Part shown: positions 54,825 to 64,000 of the stretch, one piece after another
Layout of the letters: every line of letters starts with the position of its first letter
How positions within the stretch are numbered: the first letter of the stretch is position 1
DNA from: Peronospora farinosa
Taxonomy: Eukaryota > Oomycota > Peronosporomycetes > Peronosporales > Peronosporaceae
DNA length: 64,000 nucleotides
Reading direction: 5' to 3'
NCBI GenBank assembly: GCA_947646735.1
Contig: CANTFK010000765.1
Coordinates: 146,420-210,419 of the forward strand
The notes under the pieces: generated by a model
Databases searched by the model: none
Seen by the model: only the letters and a program-made list of their open reading frames with translations
Told to the model about the DNA's origin: nothing
Position numbers and translations under genes: made by a program

Positions 54825-56190
54825 ACTTGCAACGAGCGACCCTCAGAAAACTTCCCACAAGAGACTGAAAATCTCGAATTGTGGGCTCTCCACCAGTGCT
54901 CGCCTTTGGTATCAGTTGCGGTTGACTTTCGACCTCGTTCGTATTATCTCCGATTGGACCTCGTACGCCATTTGCGTTGGCAATCCCATGGTGCTAAAAT
55001 AGCTTCTCAATTGTAGCCTTTTAATCCAAATTTTTATCCTCCTCACTGACTCGACACGCATACCGGAAAACTTTCACACTTTTACAAGTTCTTTACTGAC
55101 AGTGAACTCATCACTTAAAAAAGGTCTTCCACCAGACTGTGAAGTGTCGCCGTAACCATAAGATCGTCCACATAGGCGCCAACTATATTCATATATATTC
55201 CTTGACGCTTGTAGTACAGGCACTGGTCTGTCACGCATTGCGTATACCCGGCCTCTTCCAGTTTCGCATGTATCAGCGTACTTCAAAGCCTTCCTGCCTA
55301 TTTCAGGCCGTAAAGCGACTTCTTCAGACGCAAAGCTAGCTTTGCATAACTTTCAACGCCACCCTGGCGACAAATCTGTCTCAACATGTTCGATTCTTGT
55401 GGAATGCACAAGTAAATCTCCAAATCCTGCTGAATCTCAGCCCTAACATAAGCGTTCGGAATGTCGCCGTGATTAACTGCACTCATCAACGTCGCGCAAA
55501 ACTGAGAATTACCGTGACGGTGCTCAACTCCATTACTGCAGAATTTCAACTTTAGTCATTTTCAAGGAGCCGCTCATTCCCACAGGCCACGAGACGCGCC
55601 TTAAACGCTCAATGGCGCCATCAGCGTCCATCTGAGCTCTAAACACCCATTTAGTGTGTAAAACATGGCTGCCACACGGGGGCACAACGACCTCCAATAC
55701 TTTGTTTTCCTCAAGGTCCTCCAGCTCTTCGGCCATGGCGATGGCCTATTCACGTTTTAACTTGCTCTGCGTGGCCTCCCGATAGTTTTTCGGGTTCACT
55801 TCGCGAATGCTGTTCACCACATCAACCTGTACGCCCTCAGCAACGGACTCGTCCGTATTTTCACTGTTTTACTGGTCAGCACTCTTCCGTGCTACCGAGA
55901 TCGTTCTATGTACTTCCCGCTACCAATTTGCTCCTCCGAGCCCGACACTTTTTCTTTTTTTGTGAAGATGCTTCCGTCGTGGAATTTCCCACGACAGTGC
56001 TCGAGCTCTCCAGCACGGCCATGTTCACCCGTCGTAATTGCTCGTTTTGCTCTTCAGTAAGCGTTTCTATATTCCTTATTTGCTAGGTCACTATCAAGAC
56101 TTTATGCTTTGGGATATACACACGATAAACCTTCATTTTGTCGCTATTGTCAATGACTAGGCCAGCCCTTCCGCGTTCACCTAGGGAGTC
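54825..56190 (-). pseudogene. Copia III reverse transcriptase half
   Basis: Minus strand from about 55,740: MAEELEDLEENKVLEVVVPP, HVLHTKWVFRAQMDADG, then HRHGNSQFCATLM, AYVRAEIQQDLEIYLCIPQ, LRLKKSLYGLKQAGRLW, YVDDLMVTATLHSLVEDLF (active site YVDD, near 55,150), and the thumb ending GPIGDNTNEVES, FQSLVGSFLRVARC at 54,840. The region 55,740-56,190 is the linker before RT. A few stops are present. RNase H is missing here and is found inverted at 51,415. Confidence 0.8.
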
Positions 56191-57641
56191 TTCATATACG
56201 GTGGAAGAGGGAGCCTATAGTAAGGTCTCCAATCTACTCGACCACCGTAAATGGTCCAATGAATCGGGGCAATAGCTTAGTAGTACCACCAGGTAGTACA
56301 GAAATTGCATGTTTAGGTAGAGTAGCAGTACTCAATAGCACTTTGTCCCCAAAACTCAAGGGTTCATTGTTTTTGCGACCATGCTGTCTGCATATTGTTT
56401 TTGATTGTCTTGTGCGCTTTCCACTGCATCACGGACTTTACGTGTGATAATGAATTTCTCATCCACAATGCGCTGAGCTATGTTCACGATTTTAATATCC
56501 AGCTCGCCGACGACGCCTCCAAGAGGTAGGTCATAGGCCAACGCTTATAGTGTCATCGTCTAGGAGCATTGACATTTCTTGACGTGCCTCCTCTGTGACA
56601 TCGTGACCACTGCTAAATTAGCAGTGTCACTAGGGCAGCTTTGACCCGCTTTGGCATTCGCACTGAGCGAAGTGAGGGGCCCTTCCTTACTAAGACTCGG
56701 GCTGCGTACAAACGAGACTGACGTTCGAGGATGACGCAGACCGTTTATGTAAAACGGTGTTTCACCCGTACTGGCGTGAACACTGTTATTAATAGCGAGC
56801 TCCACGAAGGGCAATTGCTTGCTCCATTCTTTAGGAGTCGCTATAGTACGTAACACATTCACCACGACTCGATTGACTCGTTCTGTTTGGACATCGGTCT
56901 GGGGATGATCAGCAGTTGACATGTGGAGCTTGCTACCCAGCAGCTCAAACACATGACCCCAAAACCCCGACGTGAAACACGGATCCCGATCCGATACTGT
57001 GGATTCGGGTATTTCGTGTAGTCGCTACATATGATCTATAAACAAGAGGGCAGCTTCTTTTTCTGACATCTTGGTGCTACATGGTGCTAAATGCACCATC
57101 TTGCTCATTCTGTTTACAAAGACGACGAGCTCCGTCCTGCCTTTATGGTCGGGCGGTAAGCCAAACATGAAGTCCAGACTGACCGACTTCCAACATTCAG
57201 TTGGAATCGGCAGTGGCTTCAGTGGCGCACTGTTCGAAGGTGCAGGCTTTATGCGCTGACACTCTTCGCAAGAGCGAATATAGTTGGGCACCCATCGGTA
57301 TAGGTGGGGCCACCAAAATTCCTCTGACACTCGAAGAATGTCTTTTGACGGCCCAGATGCCTACTATATGGCGCATCATGGCACTCGTGAAGTATCATCA
57401 GCTTGAGATCTGTGTCATGAGGGGCATAGATTCTCAAGGGATCACAGGGTGACAGTTGATGCCATAACAGGCCATCACTGTAACTAAAGCGATTTAGTTT
57501 CGCTTTGAGGTGCGACGGAAGGGTAACCTTTCGTCCACCAAAATGATCCAACAGCAGACGACATTGTTCGTCCTGACTGTAACACTCCTTGATATCGGAG
57601 GCCATTGAGCTCGTCACATGGTAGGCCTTCATGGCTGCCAT
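56191..57641 (-). pseudogene. Element B second copy: integrase
   Basis: It corresponds to 21,479-22,930. Core motifs: SLDFMFGLPPD, NNSVHASTGETPFY, and, better kept than in the first copy, TADHPQTDVQTERVNRV carrying the Glu. The C-terminal module is broken. The copy starts abruptly at about 56,191 (CTTCATATACGG), so chromodomain, antisense ORF and 3' LTR are missing and copia III adjoins. Confidence 0.8.
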
Positions 57642-57680
57642 TGTCGACGACTCAACTTGTGCTTACGCACGATACACACT

Positions 57681-59410
57681 TTACTGTCGTCTTGCCTCGA
57701 AGTCTAGTCTGCGCGATAAAGCGTCAGCCGCGACATTCGACTTACCCGGCTTATATTTAGCTTTAAAATTAAATTCAGAGAAGAATGTTAGCCATCTTGC
57801 CATTCTCGGCGAGAGGTGTGGTGAATTTATAGCGGTCCGCAGTGATGCGTGATCCGTATAAACCTCAAAAGGTTTGGTGCCCAAGAGGTGCACCCGAAAC
57901 TTCACAAGGGCATACTTAATTGAAAGTAGCTCCTTGTCATGCACAGGGTAATTCATCTCGGCAGCTTTTAAAAGCCGAGACTGATAAGAAATGACACGGT
58001 CAACACCGTTGTCATCGTTCTGCATGAGCGCGCTGCCGATTGCAAAATTGCTTGCATCGCAGACGACGCTAAAGGGCTTATCCGCGTCTGGCAATGCCAA
58101 GACCGGTGCCTCTACAAGAGATTACTTCACTGAAGTGAACGCATCTTCTTGTTCCTTTGACCAAGTCCATTCTGTATCCTTTTTTTAAAGGTCAGACAAT
58201 GGCTTGGTCTGCTCCGCATAATTCTTGCTGTACTTATGCAAATAATTAGCGAGCCCAAGGAATTGGCGCAGATCCTTCACATGACGTGGGACTGGCCATT
58301 CCTTTACAGCCTTTACCTTTTCTGGGTCTGCTCGTACACCATGTGCACCTACGATGCAGCCCAGTACAGGTATCTCGGGGACCCCTATTACGCACTTTTG
58401 CAAGTTCACGTATAATTGGGCGTCACCCAGAGTCTGCAACACAGCGCCTAAATGACGCTTGTGCGACTCTATTGCACTCAGACCGTCCTCCGCCCTACTA
58501 TGCACGAATACATCGTCAAAGTAATGGGGCGCGTAGGCACGGTGCTGACGCATCACGTGAGCCACCACTCGGTTGAATGTTGCCGGAGCATTTTTCAGCC
58601 CTTGTGGCATCACAAGCCACTCCCACAGCATACCGCTTGGGGTGCTTACTGCCGTTTTGGCTACATCGGTATCTCTAATGAGAACCTGATAGTAGCCATC
58701 CTTCAGATCCAACGCGGAAAAGATAGTTGACTTTCCCATGGAATTCAACAAAACATCTTTCCGCGGGATCGGCGTTTGAGCTGGAATGGTGGCCGTGTTC
58801 AGCTTATGATAAGCATGAACCACGCGCCACCCACCCGTGGCTTTACGCACAAGAAGGTCGGGCTGCAGTGAGGAGACTTGCTCTCACGTACATGTCTCGC
58901 CTTAGCTCGCTTGTCGAAGAACTCATCGATGTAATCGACTTGTTCCTTCGGCAACGGCCATTGCCTGGTCACACAATACTTGGTGCCAGGCTCCAGGTCA
59001 ATTTCGTGCCTGATGCCCCTATCGGCCGGTAGGCGGCTCGGCACTTCTGCTGGAAACACATCACGGTGTTTTCACAGAACATCATAGAACGGGCTGTCCT
59101 TCAAGGCATCCCAGCCTTGAGCAGCGAACCGTTTCTTTTTGTCGGTCTCCAAGACGCTCTCATCCATTGTGGATGAAGAGCAACAGTCCACCACGTTCTC
59201 GTCTGGAACTGGTGTGACTATCTCGTGGATCTTTCCTTCCTTTAGTTCGGACAGGAACAGATCCCACGTCATCTCCGAGAATTTTCTATCTCCTCGGCAG
59301 ATGCCAAGACAAGTGGAGCACCTCAACTGAGGATGCCTCCGGCATTTTGTCTTCGACGGCCTCGAACAACTCGTTCGTAGGTCCGTCCTCTTGGACCGAG
59401 ACTGATCCAA
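57681..59410 (-). pseudogene. Element B second copy: RT, RNase H and linker
   Basis: RNase H (58,100-57,681; VVCDASNFAIGSAL, YPVHDKELLS, NVAADALSRR) and RT (59,059-58,185; FSALDLKDGYYQVL, HYFDDVFVHS). A one-base loss near 58,850 and a stop in KHRDVF's preceding Trp codon near 59,072 break the frame. The linker 59,410-59,072 keeps about 191 bp that the first copy has lost (MTWDLFLSELKEGKIHEIV). A 560-bp part (58,230-58,790) is almost identical to 23,530-24,090. Confidence 0.82.
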
Positions 59411-60385
59411 GGGTCACTCGTTTCGACGTGCCCTTGATCGTCTTAATACTTCTGGTGCTCGTTCTTCGAGTCACCACGACCTTTGACCTGGAAGAAGGTG
59501 TCGTTGCTATCTCAGCTAACGCACTCCTTCCAACCGCACCAGGATCTTGGCTCTGTGCCGGTTCTTGTGGCGCTTGACTTGCTGTCAGCCTTCCATCAAC
59601 TGCCAAAGGCTCTCGTCTCTGTGCAGGACTATTGGATGCATGACTTCTTGTCAACGCCCCATTCACTACACCAGTCTCTTCGACCTGGGTAGGAATATGT
59701 GTCACCTGGCTTTCTGCCAGTGCACTTCCAACTACACCACTCCTTTCGAGCTGGGTAGTTCCTGGTGTCGATTGACATACCGTCATCGCACCCTCGACTG
59801 TGTTGGATACAGCATCAGCCACATAAACCCCTCGCAAGAGCACATCCTTTCCGGTGTCTTGCGTAGAGCTAGCGACTGTGCGTGTACGCCAGTCTATCCA
59901 TGGTTGGTGTTTAGCCAACCAGGCATGCCTAGGATAAGGTCATACGGACTCTCCATACCTAGCACTGTGAACTTCTCTTTACAGGAGAAGTCACTGAAAC
60001 TGAAGGCGAGTTCAACTTGAACTCCCTCCGATTTGACGAGCGCGCCGTTCGCTAAATGATCGATCGCCTCTTCTCGCTTGCCATCCTGGCAAAGCGACTC
60101 ATAACTCGCCGGTCTCCTTTTCAGAGCCGCGAGTTTCACAAAGTTTTGTGATGCACCCGAATCAACGAGAAGGGTCATCACTTGGTCATAGCCTATTACC
60201 CGAGCGCTATAGACCAAAAGGGTTGAGGTCCGACCTTTCGGAACCTCAGGGACTATGCTACCCATTTGTTCGATTACTCTGAACTTAGGGGTAGCTTCAG
60301 AGTCCGCGACAGTAGGGCATCCCGCCCCTACTGCGCTCCCACATTTCCCGATCCATCTTGGGCAGGTGCTGAGCCCGTGTGTCAT
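59286..60385 (-). pseudogene. Element B second copy: protease and linker
   Basis: 60,385-59,894: VMTLLVDSGASQNFV, FTVLGMESPYDLILGMP, frameshifted after GMPGW. The linker (59,918-59,286) is a long Thr/Ser/Gln/Val-rich open frame with EETGVVN / SQ-type repeats. The protease frame is -1 relative to gag; the gag end reads GCG AAA AAC CAG, a weaker G AAA AAC candidate slip site. Confidence 0.8.
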
Positions 60386-61415
60386 TCACGCTGGTTTTTC
60401 GCACCTCCCTTCGGGTAGGAAGTCTTCTTGCTGGGCGTTTTAGCACCAGAAGCGCGTTTGACATAGCAGCGAGCCATCATATGGCCGCGCTTGCCGCACT
60501 TGTAGCAGACCACGTCTGCATTGTCTAACTCCATTGGAGTGGCATCTGACCACTCGGACGACGGCTTATGATAAGCTGTCATCGAGTGATACTCAACCAT
60601 GGCAATTTCTATTGCATATTCCATCGTCTTTGACACCTTTCTAAAAAGGGCCTGACGCGATGGGCCATGCTGTAGTCCGTTCATGAACGTTGCACCTTAA
60701 TGTGTTCTGGTATCGGTTCCCCATTAATGGACGCAGACAGCGAACGCATCTCCTGCACATACTTTGAAGAGATCGTTTCGCCTGTCGTACTCCAAAGAAG
60801 CGCGCCTTAAGCAACACTTCGTTGTTAGGCGGCTGATACATGGCGCGAATCTTTGCCTTAAAGATCGCCCATGATGGAAATGCATCAGTAATAGCCATCA
60901 GCGCAGAGTATGCCCACTCTGACGCTTTGCCACGCAAGTTGGACATTGCATACGACACCATTCTGGTGTTCGTCTTCGATGAGCTGCGCCACTCCACATT
61001 GCTCCAATGCTAATAGCCAGTGAACAATCGTGTGAGGTCTAGTTCCATCAAACTTTGGAGGGTCCATCCGAATGGGCCTTGGATGAGCAGGCCGGGCAGA
61101 GAGCGTCTCACCAATTCTGTTAAGCGCCTCATTACGTGCCTGCTCAAGACTAAGCTCATCCTAAGTCTTAGTGATGGACTCAGCTGCGGCTTGGCTATTT
61201 ACCTCGGACGCGTTTCTACGCTGTCCGAGCACAAACGCCTCAAATTGCTCCAACTGAGCAACATGTTGCTCAGAAGGACAATGCAAGAGGTTGTCCAGGT
61301 CTTGTTCACCAAGTCCCTGCGCCATATGTTCTGCCAACTCCTTATGATGGTGGGAGGGGTGAGGGAAGTCACTCCAGTCCATATAAAGGACCATCTTTAG
61401 CACACGCACGCTCAA
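60382..61415 (-). pseudogene. Element B second copy: Gag
   Basis: Frames 61,415-61,161, 61,067-60,885, 60,997-60,641 and 60,684-60,382 cover the whole gag. The N-terminus is DWSDFPHPSHHHKELAEHM; the capsid text is MDPPKFDGTRPHTIVHWLLA. The knuckle CYKCGKRGHMMARC is intact, followed by a Lys-rich tail. Frame changes occur near 61,160, 60,990 and 60,690. Confidence 0.78.
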
Positions 61416-61453
61416 AGAGACGGATCGTGGAAAGAACTACTAGTGCTATCAAG

Positions 61454-61991
61454 TGGAGACAGGCACTTCTACGTGATACTATGGCACACACCTTCGAGCA
61501 CGCGAGGAAGCGGTTAAAACGTCTGAAATCCGTGCGCGATGATGGGGTCCTTGGTAGACCCGCTTGAGCGGCCGTATCAGTAGCTGCCGTTCGACGAAGC
61601 GACCCGCGCCATAAACGTCTATCAAGAGCTTCACTTGCGCCACGAAAAAACTTGTTCAGCTTATCGTGGCCACTACGCAATATTTTCAAATTTAATACTT
61701 ACATCGAATACAAATCATATAATATAACTCTTATTACTAATTGCTTAAATGAGCAAAGATCGAATACGCTTCTCTTCAGAAGCGTATCCCTACGTGCGGG
61801 CTTAAATATAGTTAAGCTCGCTAATGACCTTCGCCTGTGATGTTATAATGACGCCTAGTCTTAACTTGGTGTCATCCCCGTCGAATGTAAATCCATCAAT
61901 GGATTTCACATTTACGAGGTGGGTCACATTGTCGTGCCTCACCCAGTTGGAGGTCTAACGTACACACTAACCCCTTAAGATCTCCCCGTTA
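61454..61991 (-). repeat. Element B second copy: 5' LTR at the B/C junction
   Basis: Differs from 26,589-27,126 at only one or two bases. It has the same truncated outer end and the same ACGTGGCG/CGCCACGT hairpin, followed by the same element C sequence. Confidence 0.8.
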
Positions 61992-62015
61992 CGTGGCGAA
62001 GCGCCACGTGAAGAT

Positions 62016-63671
62016 GTGGACCCAAAGTTAGTCGTTGACTACTCTGGTGAGTTGGATGACGCAACCGACGCAAAGCCACTTGTGCCACTCCTGAGCTCTC
62101 CCCAGGGTGATACCTCGTCGTCGATTCCTGCGAAGAGGGACCATAATGCATTAAGTGAATCAATGTACCGTGATATGTTCGGGTCGTCTGATGAATCAGA
62201 CGACTCGCCAAACGATTCGAGGAATAGTGAATCGAGTGGGACGGTAAAGGTGATGTCAGTGCTTCAACTGACATCAATGCACGTGGTGTCGTTACTTCTG
62301 TTGACACCACGCAGGAGGCTTTAGACCGCAACTTATTACGTCTTGCTCCTGATCGCAAGCCATGGATGATATCTAAGCATCTGCTTGATCGTTGGTATAG
62401 AAAGACCAACGAACGGTTCACCATACCGTTGTTTGATGCGACACAGCTTCACAGCCTTGACGCCAGTGCGAAGAACTTTCGCACTGAGAACGACTATTAC
62501 ATCGATGTGTTCCTGGAACAACGATGGTATGGGCGACACAAAAAGCGTATACCATCGTTTCCCACAAACACATAGATGTGATAGTCGTTGCGTTTCTGTA
62601 ACCTGACGCGTTCCTCCAATCTTGGAAATGCGTGTATCACAAACGTCTTATACGTTGGGAAAGAGGCTTGGTTTCAAAGACTTTATGCTAGCCGCAATAA
62701 GTTTGAAAAACGAAGCACGTACGGTGCATGCTATCGTTTGCGCCGGTTATCTAGAGAGGCAGGCCTGTTGTGCCTCTCTTGGGACGACCCATGCCCGGGG
62801 TGCCTGAGCACCTCGTCAAGAGCACCAAAGGAGGCGTACCTCCTTACTGAGCCCTGGTGGAGAGCTCGCATCTCTTCTGAGATGCGTGAAGGGATCGCTA
62901 CTTTGCAATCTCTTTACGAGCGCGCTGAGCGCTCGTTTTCCGATGTTCCTTCTTCATCATCAGATGTCTCTTGTCGTACTGTTCGACAAGGCCGGGAACG
63001 TTGGCCATCAGTTGGGCCCGAGGTTCCCAGCTATCCGTCGAAGGCGGATAGATAACTCGTCCGACGTCCCTTCACCTCGCGGTGCTTTAGTAAGCGCTCC
63101 ACGAGGAAGCGCTTCCCACCATGGAAGTCCACCAGCGGATGCGGTGGTGGAGGGAAAACCCTGTCCGATTCTTTCATCGGACTTGGCTGCTGAGTTAGAC
63201 GGGTTTGCCCGTGTAACTCGTGAGCTATGTAGTGATATTGATCACGAACGGGATAAGCGTCGCCGCTTAGAGGACACTGAGCGACAGCTTGGGTTTGACC
63301 ATGAGAAGTCTCGGGTAGAAAATGCTGTCGCACTGCTGAAAAATGAACCGCGACTTTATTCTCTGAGTAACGAGCTGGCGCCAGCTCGTCAGGAGATCGT
63401 CTAATATAATAAGACGATCTCATCTATACACGACCAGGTGTCGAACCTGATTCGTGATAACAAGAATCTGAAGGGGATTCTTGAGAATAACGGCTATCTT
63501 CGTCGTTCGAAGAAGCCGCGTACTGAACGTACGGACGAAGACGTCCCACGTAAAATGTTGGATGCGTACGCATTCTGCATGGCAACACGATCGTGTATGC
63601 GTTGCCTAGGCGGCGCAATACACGAAACGAGTCGATGTGCTTGGGCAACCATTTATTGCTGCCCACGTTAG
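62016..63671 (+). pseudogene. Element C second copy: antisense ORF
   Basis: Matches 27,151-28,807 with about a dozen differences. A one-base loss near 62,240 shifts the frame in the acidic region, but the later stop of the first copy is Trp here, so 62,588-63,055 is open through LCLSWDDPCPGC and WWRARISSEMREGI. The coiled-coil part (62,886-63,404) and the VSNLIRDNKNLK tail (63,438-63,671) are the same. Confidence 0.45.
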
Positions 63672-64000
63672 TCACTACATGTTTTGATAGGTTTACTGTT
63701 GACAGTAAAACTAAATCACCTTCAATAAATGTCTGAGCATTTGCCCTTCCATTATTGTCTGCGTTTCGCTTTTGCTTATCCACCGCTTCTGCGATGGAGT
63801 CTTGAACGAAACGGACTACCGCTTCACGAGCCAGCAGGAGATCCTCAGCTGACTCGTTGCTTTTGGCTGCAGTGCATTGTGAGTGCCCTGCAGAGATATC
63901 GGTTACTAATTCAGCGAGAACATTACTGTTTTCACTTGTGATACCTCGAACGATTCTGATATCTTCAGCATCGTTATCAGTAAGAGCTTTATCGCTCTGA
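63031..64000 (-). pseudogene. Element C second copy: chromodomain and integrase C-terminus (partial)
   Basis: 63,423-63,031 is the chromodomain piece with the same internal deletion and stop as the first copy. 63,783-63,424 is the integrase C-terminal module (EGDLVLLSTVNLS, HIDSFRVLRRLG where the first copy has YIGPFRVLRRLG, THPTFYVGRLRPY). The copy runs off the window edge. Confidence 0.8.

Noticed and set aside
1..64000. Secreted RXLR or CRN-type effector genes
   Set aside because: No open frame showed a signal peptide followed by RXLR-EER or an LFLAK motif.
1..64000. tRNA, rRNA or CRISPR arrays
   Set aside because: None could be recognised by eye; the tandem repeats present lack spacer-repeat structure, and tRNA calls would need a covariance search.

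Overview
This window looks like a repeat-rich stretch of an oomycete nuclear genome, most likely a peronosporalean (Phytophthora or downy-mildew type). That is an inference from three things: compact protein genes with few, short GT-AG introns (about 60-115 nt); many nested Ty3/gypsy and Ty1/copia elements, including a gypsy pol with a second RNase H domain of the kind reported in oomycetes; and the oomycete character of the repeats. No rRNA, tRNA or CRISPR array was recognised.

Layout. (1) 1-4,130: a broken non-LTR (LINE) element, + strand, whose ORF2 carries an OTU-like cysteine protease region ahead of an AP endonuclease. (2) 4,230-12,545: a GATC-rich satellite split by a young Ty3/gypsy element A (4,679-12,399, minus strand, 344-bp LTRs, 5-bp target duplication ACAAG). 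(3) 12,546-19,252: a gypsy fragment (D, + strand), a decayed DDE transposase (minus) and a 1.1-kb non-coding LTR-like repeat with a minisatellite. (4) 19,253-34,097: gypsy element B and then gypsy element C, both minus strand, joined at a B-type LTR. (5) 36,253-46,019: the only island of host genes: an eIF2-alpha-kinase-like protein (+), an EAPP homologue (-), an SLC35F6-like transporter (-), kanadaptin/SLC4A1AP (+) and FRA10AC1 (-). Exon structures were worked out by joining reading frames at splice signals. (6) 46,428-56,190: copia and gypsy wreckage, with a solo LTR, a copia split by an inversion, and an inverted partner of the repeat in (3). (7) 56,191-64,000: a second copy of 21,479-29,135 (B end, LTR, C start), more than 99% identical over its right-hand 2.6 kb.

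The host genes are housekeeping: stress control of translation, an E2F-linked nuclear protein, a membrane transporter, and two proteins associated with the spliceosome arranged tail to tail only 66 bp apart.

The most interesting signals lie in the retrotransposons. Several chromodomain gypsy elements of different families carry a long antisense open frame (aORF) that starts just inside the 3' LTR and runs head-on into the integrase/chromodomain end of pol. It tends to encode a low-complexity N-terminus and a coiled-coil C-terminus, and the B and C versions appear homologous. Element A also has a textbook -1 frameshift signal between gag and pro: an A AAA AAC heptamer, a 7-nt spacer and a 9-bp stem-loop. 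I found no single wholly new defence-type or metabolic system.
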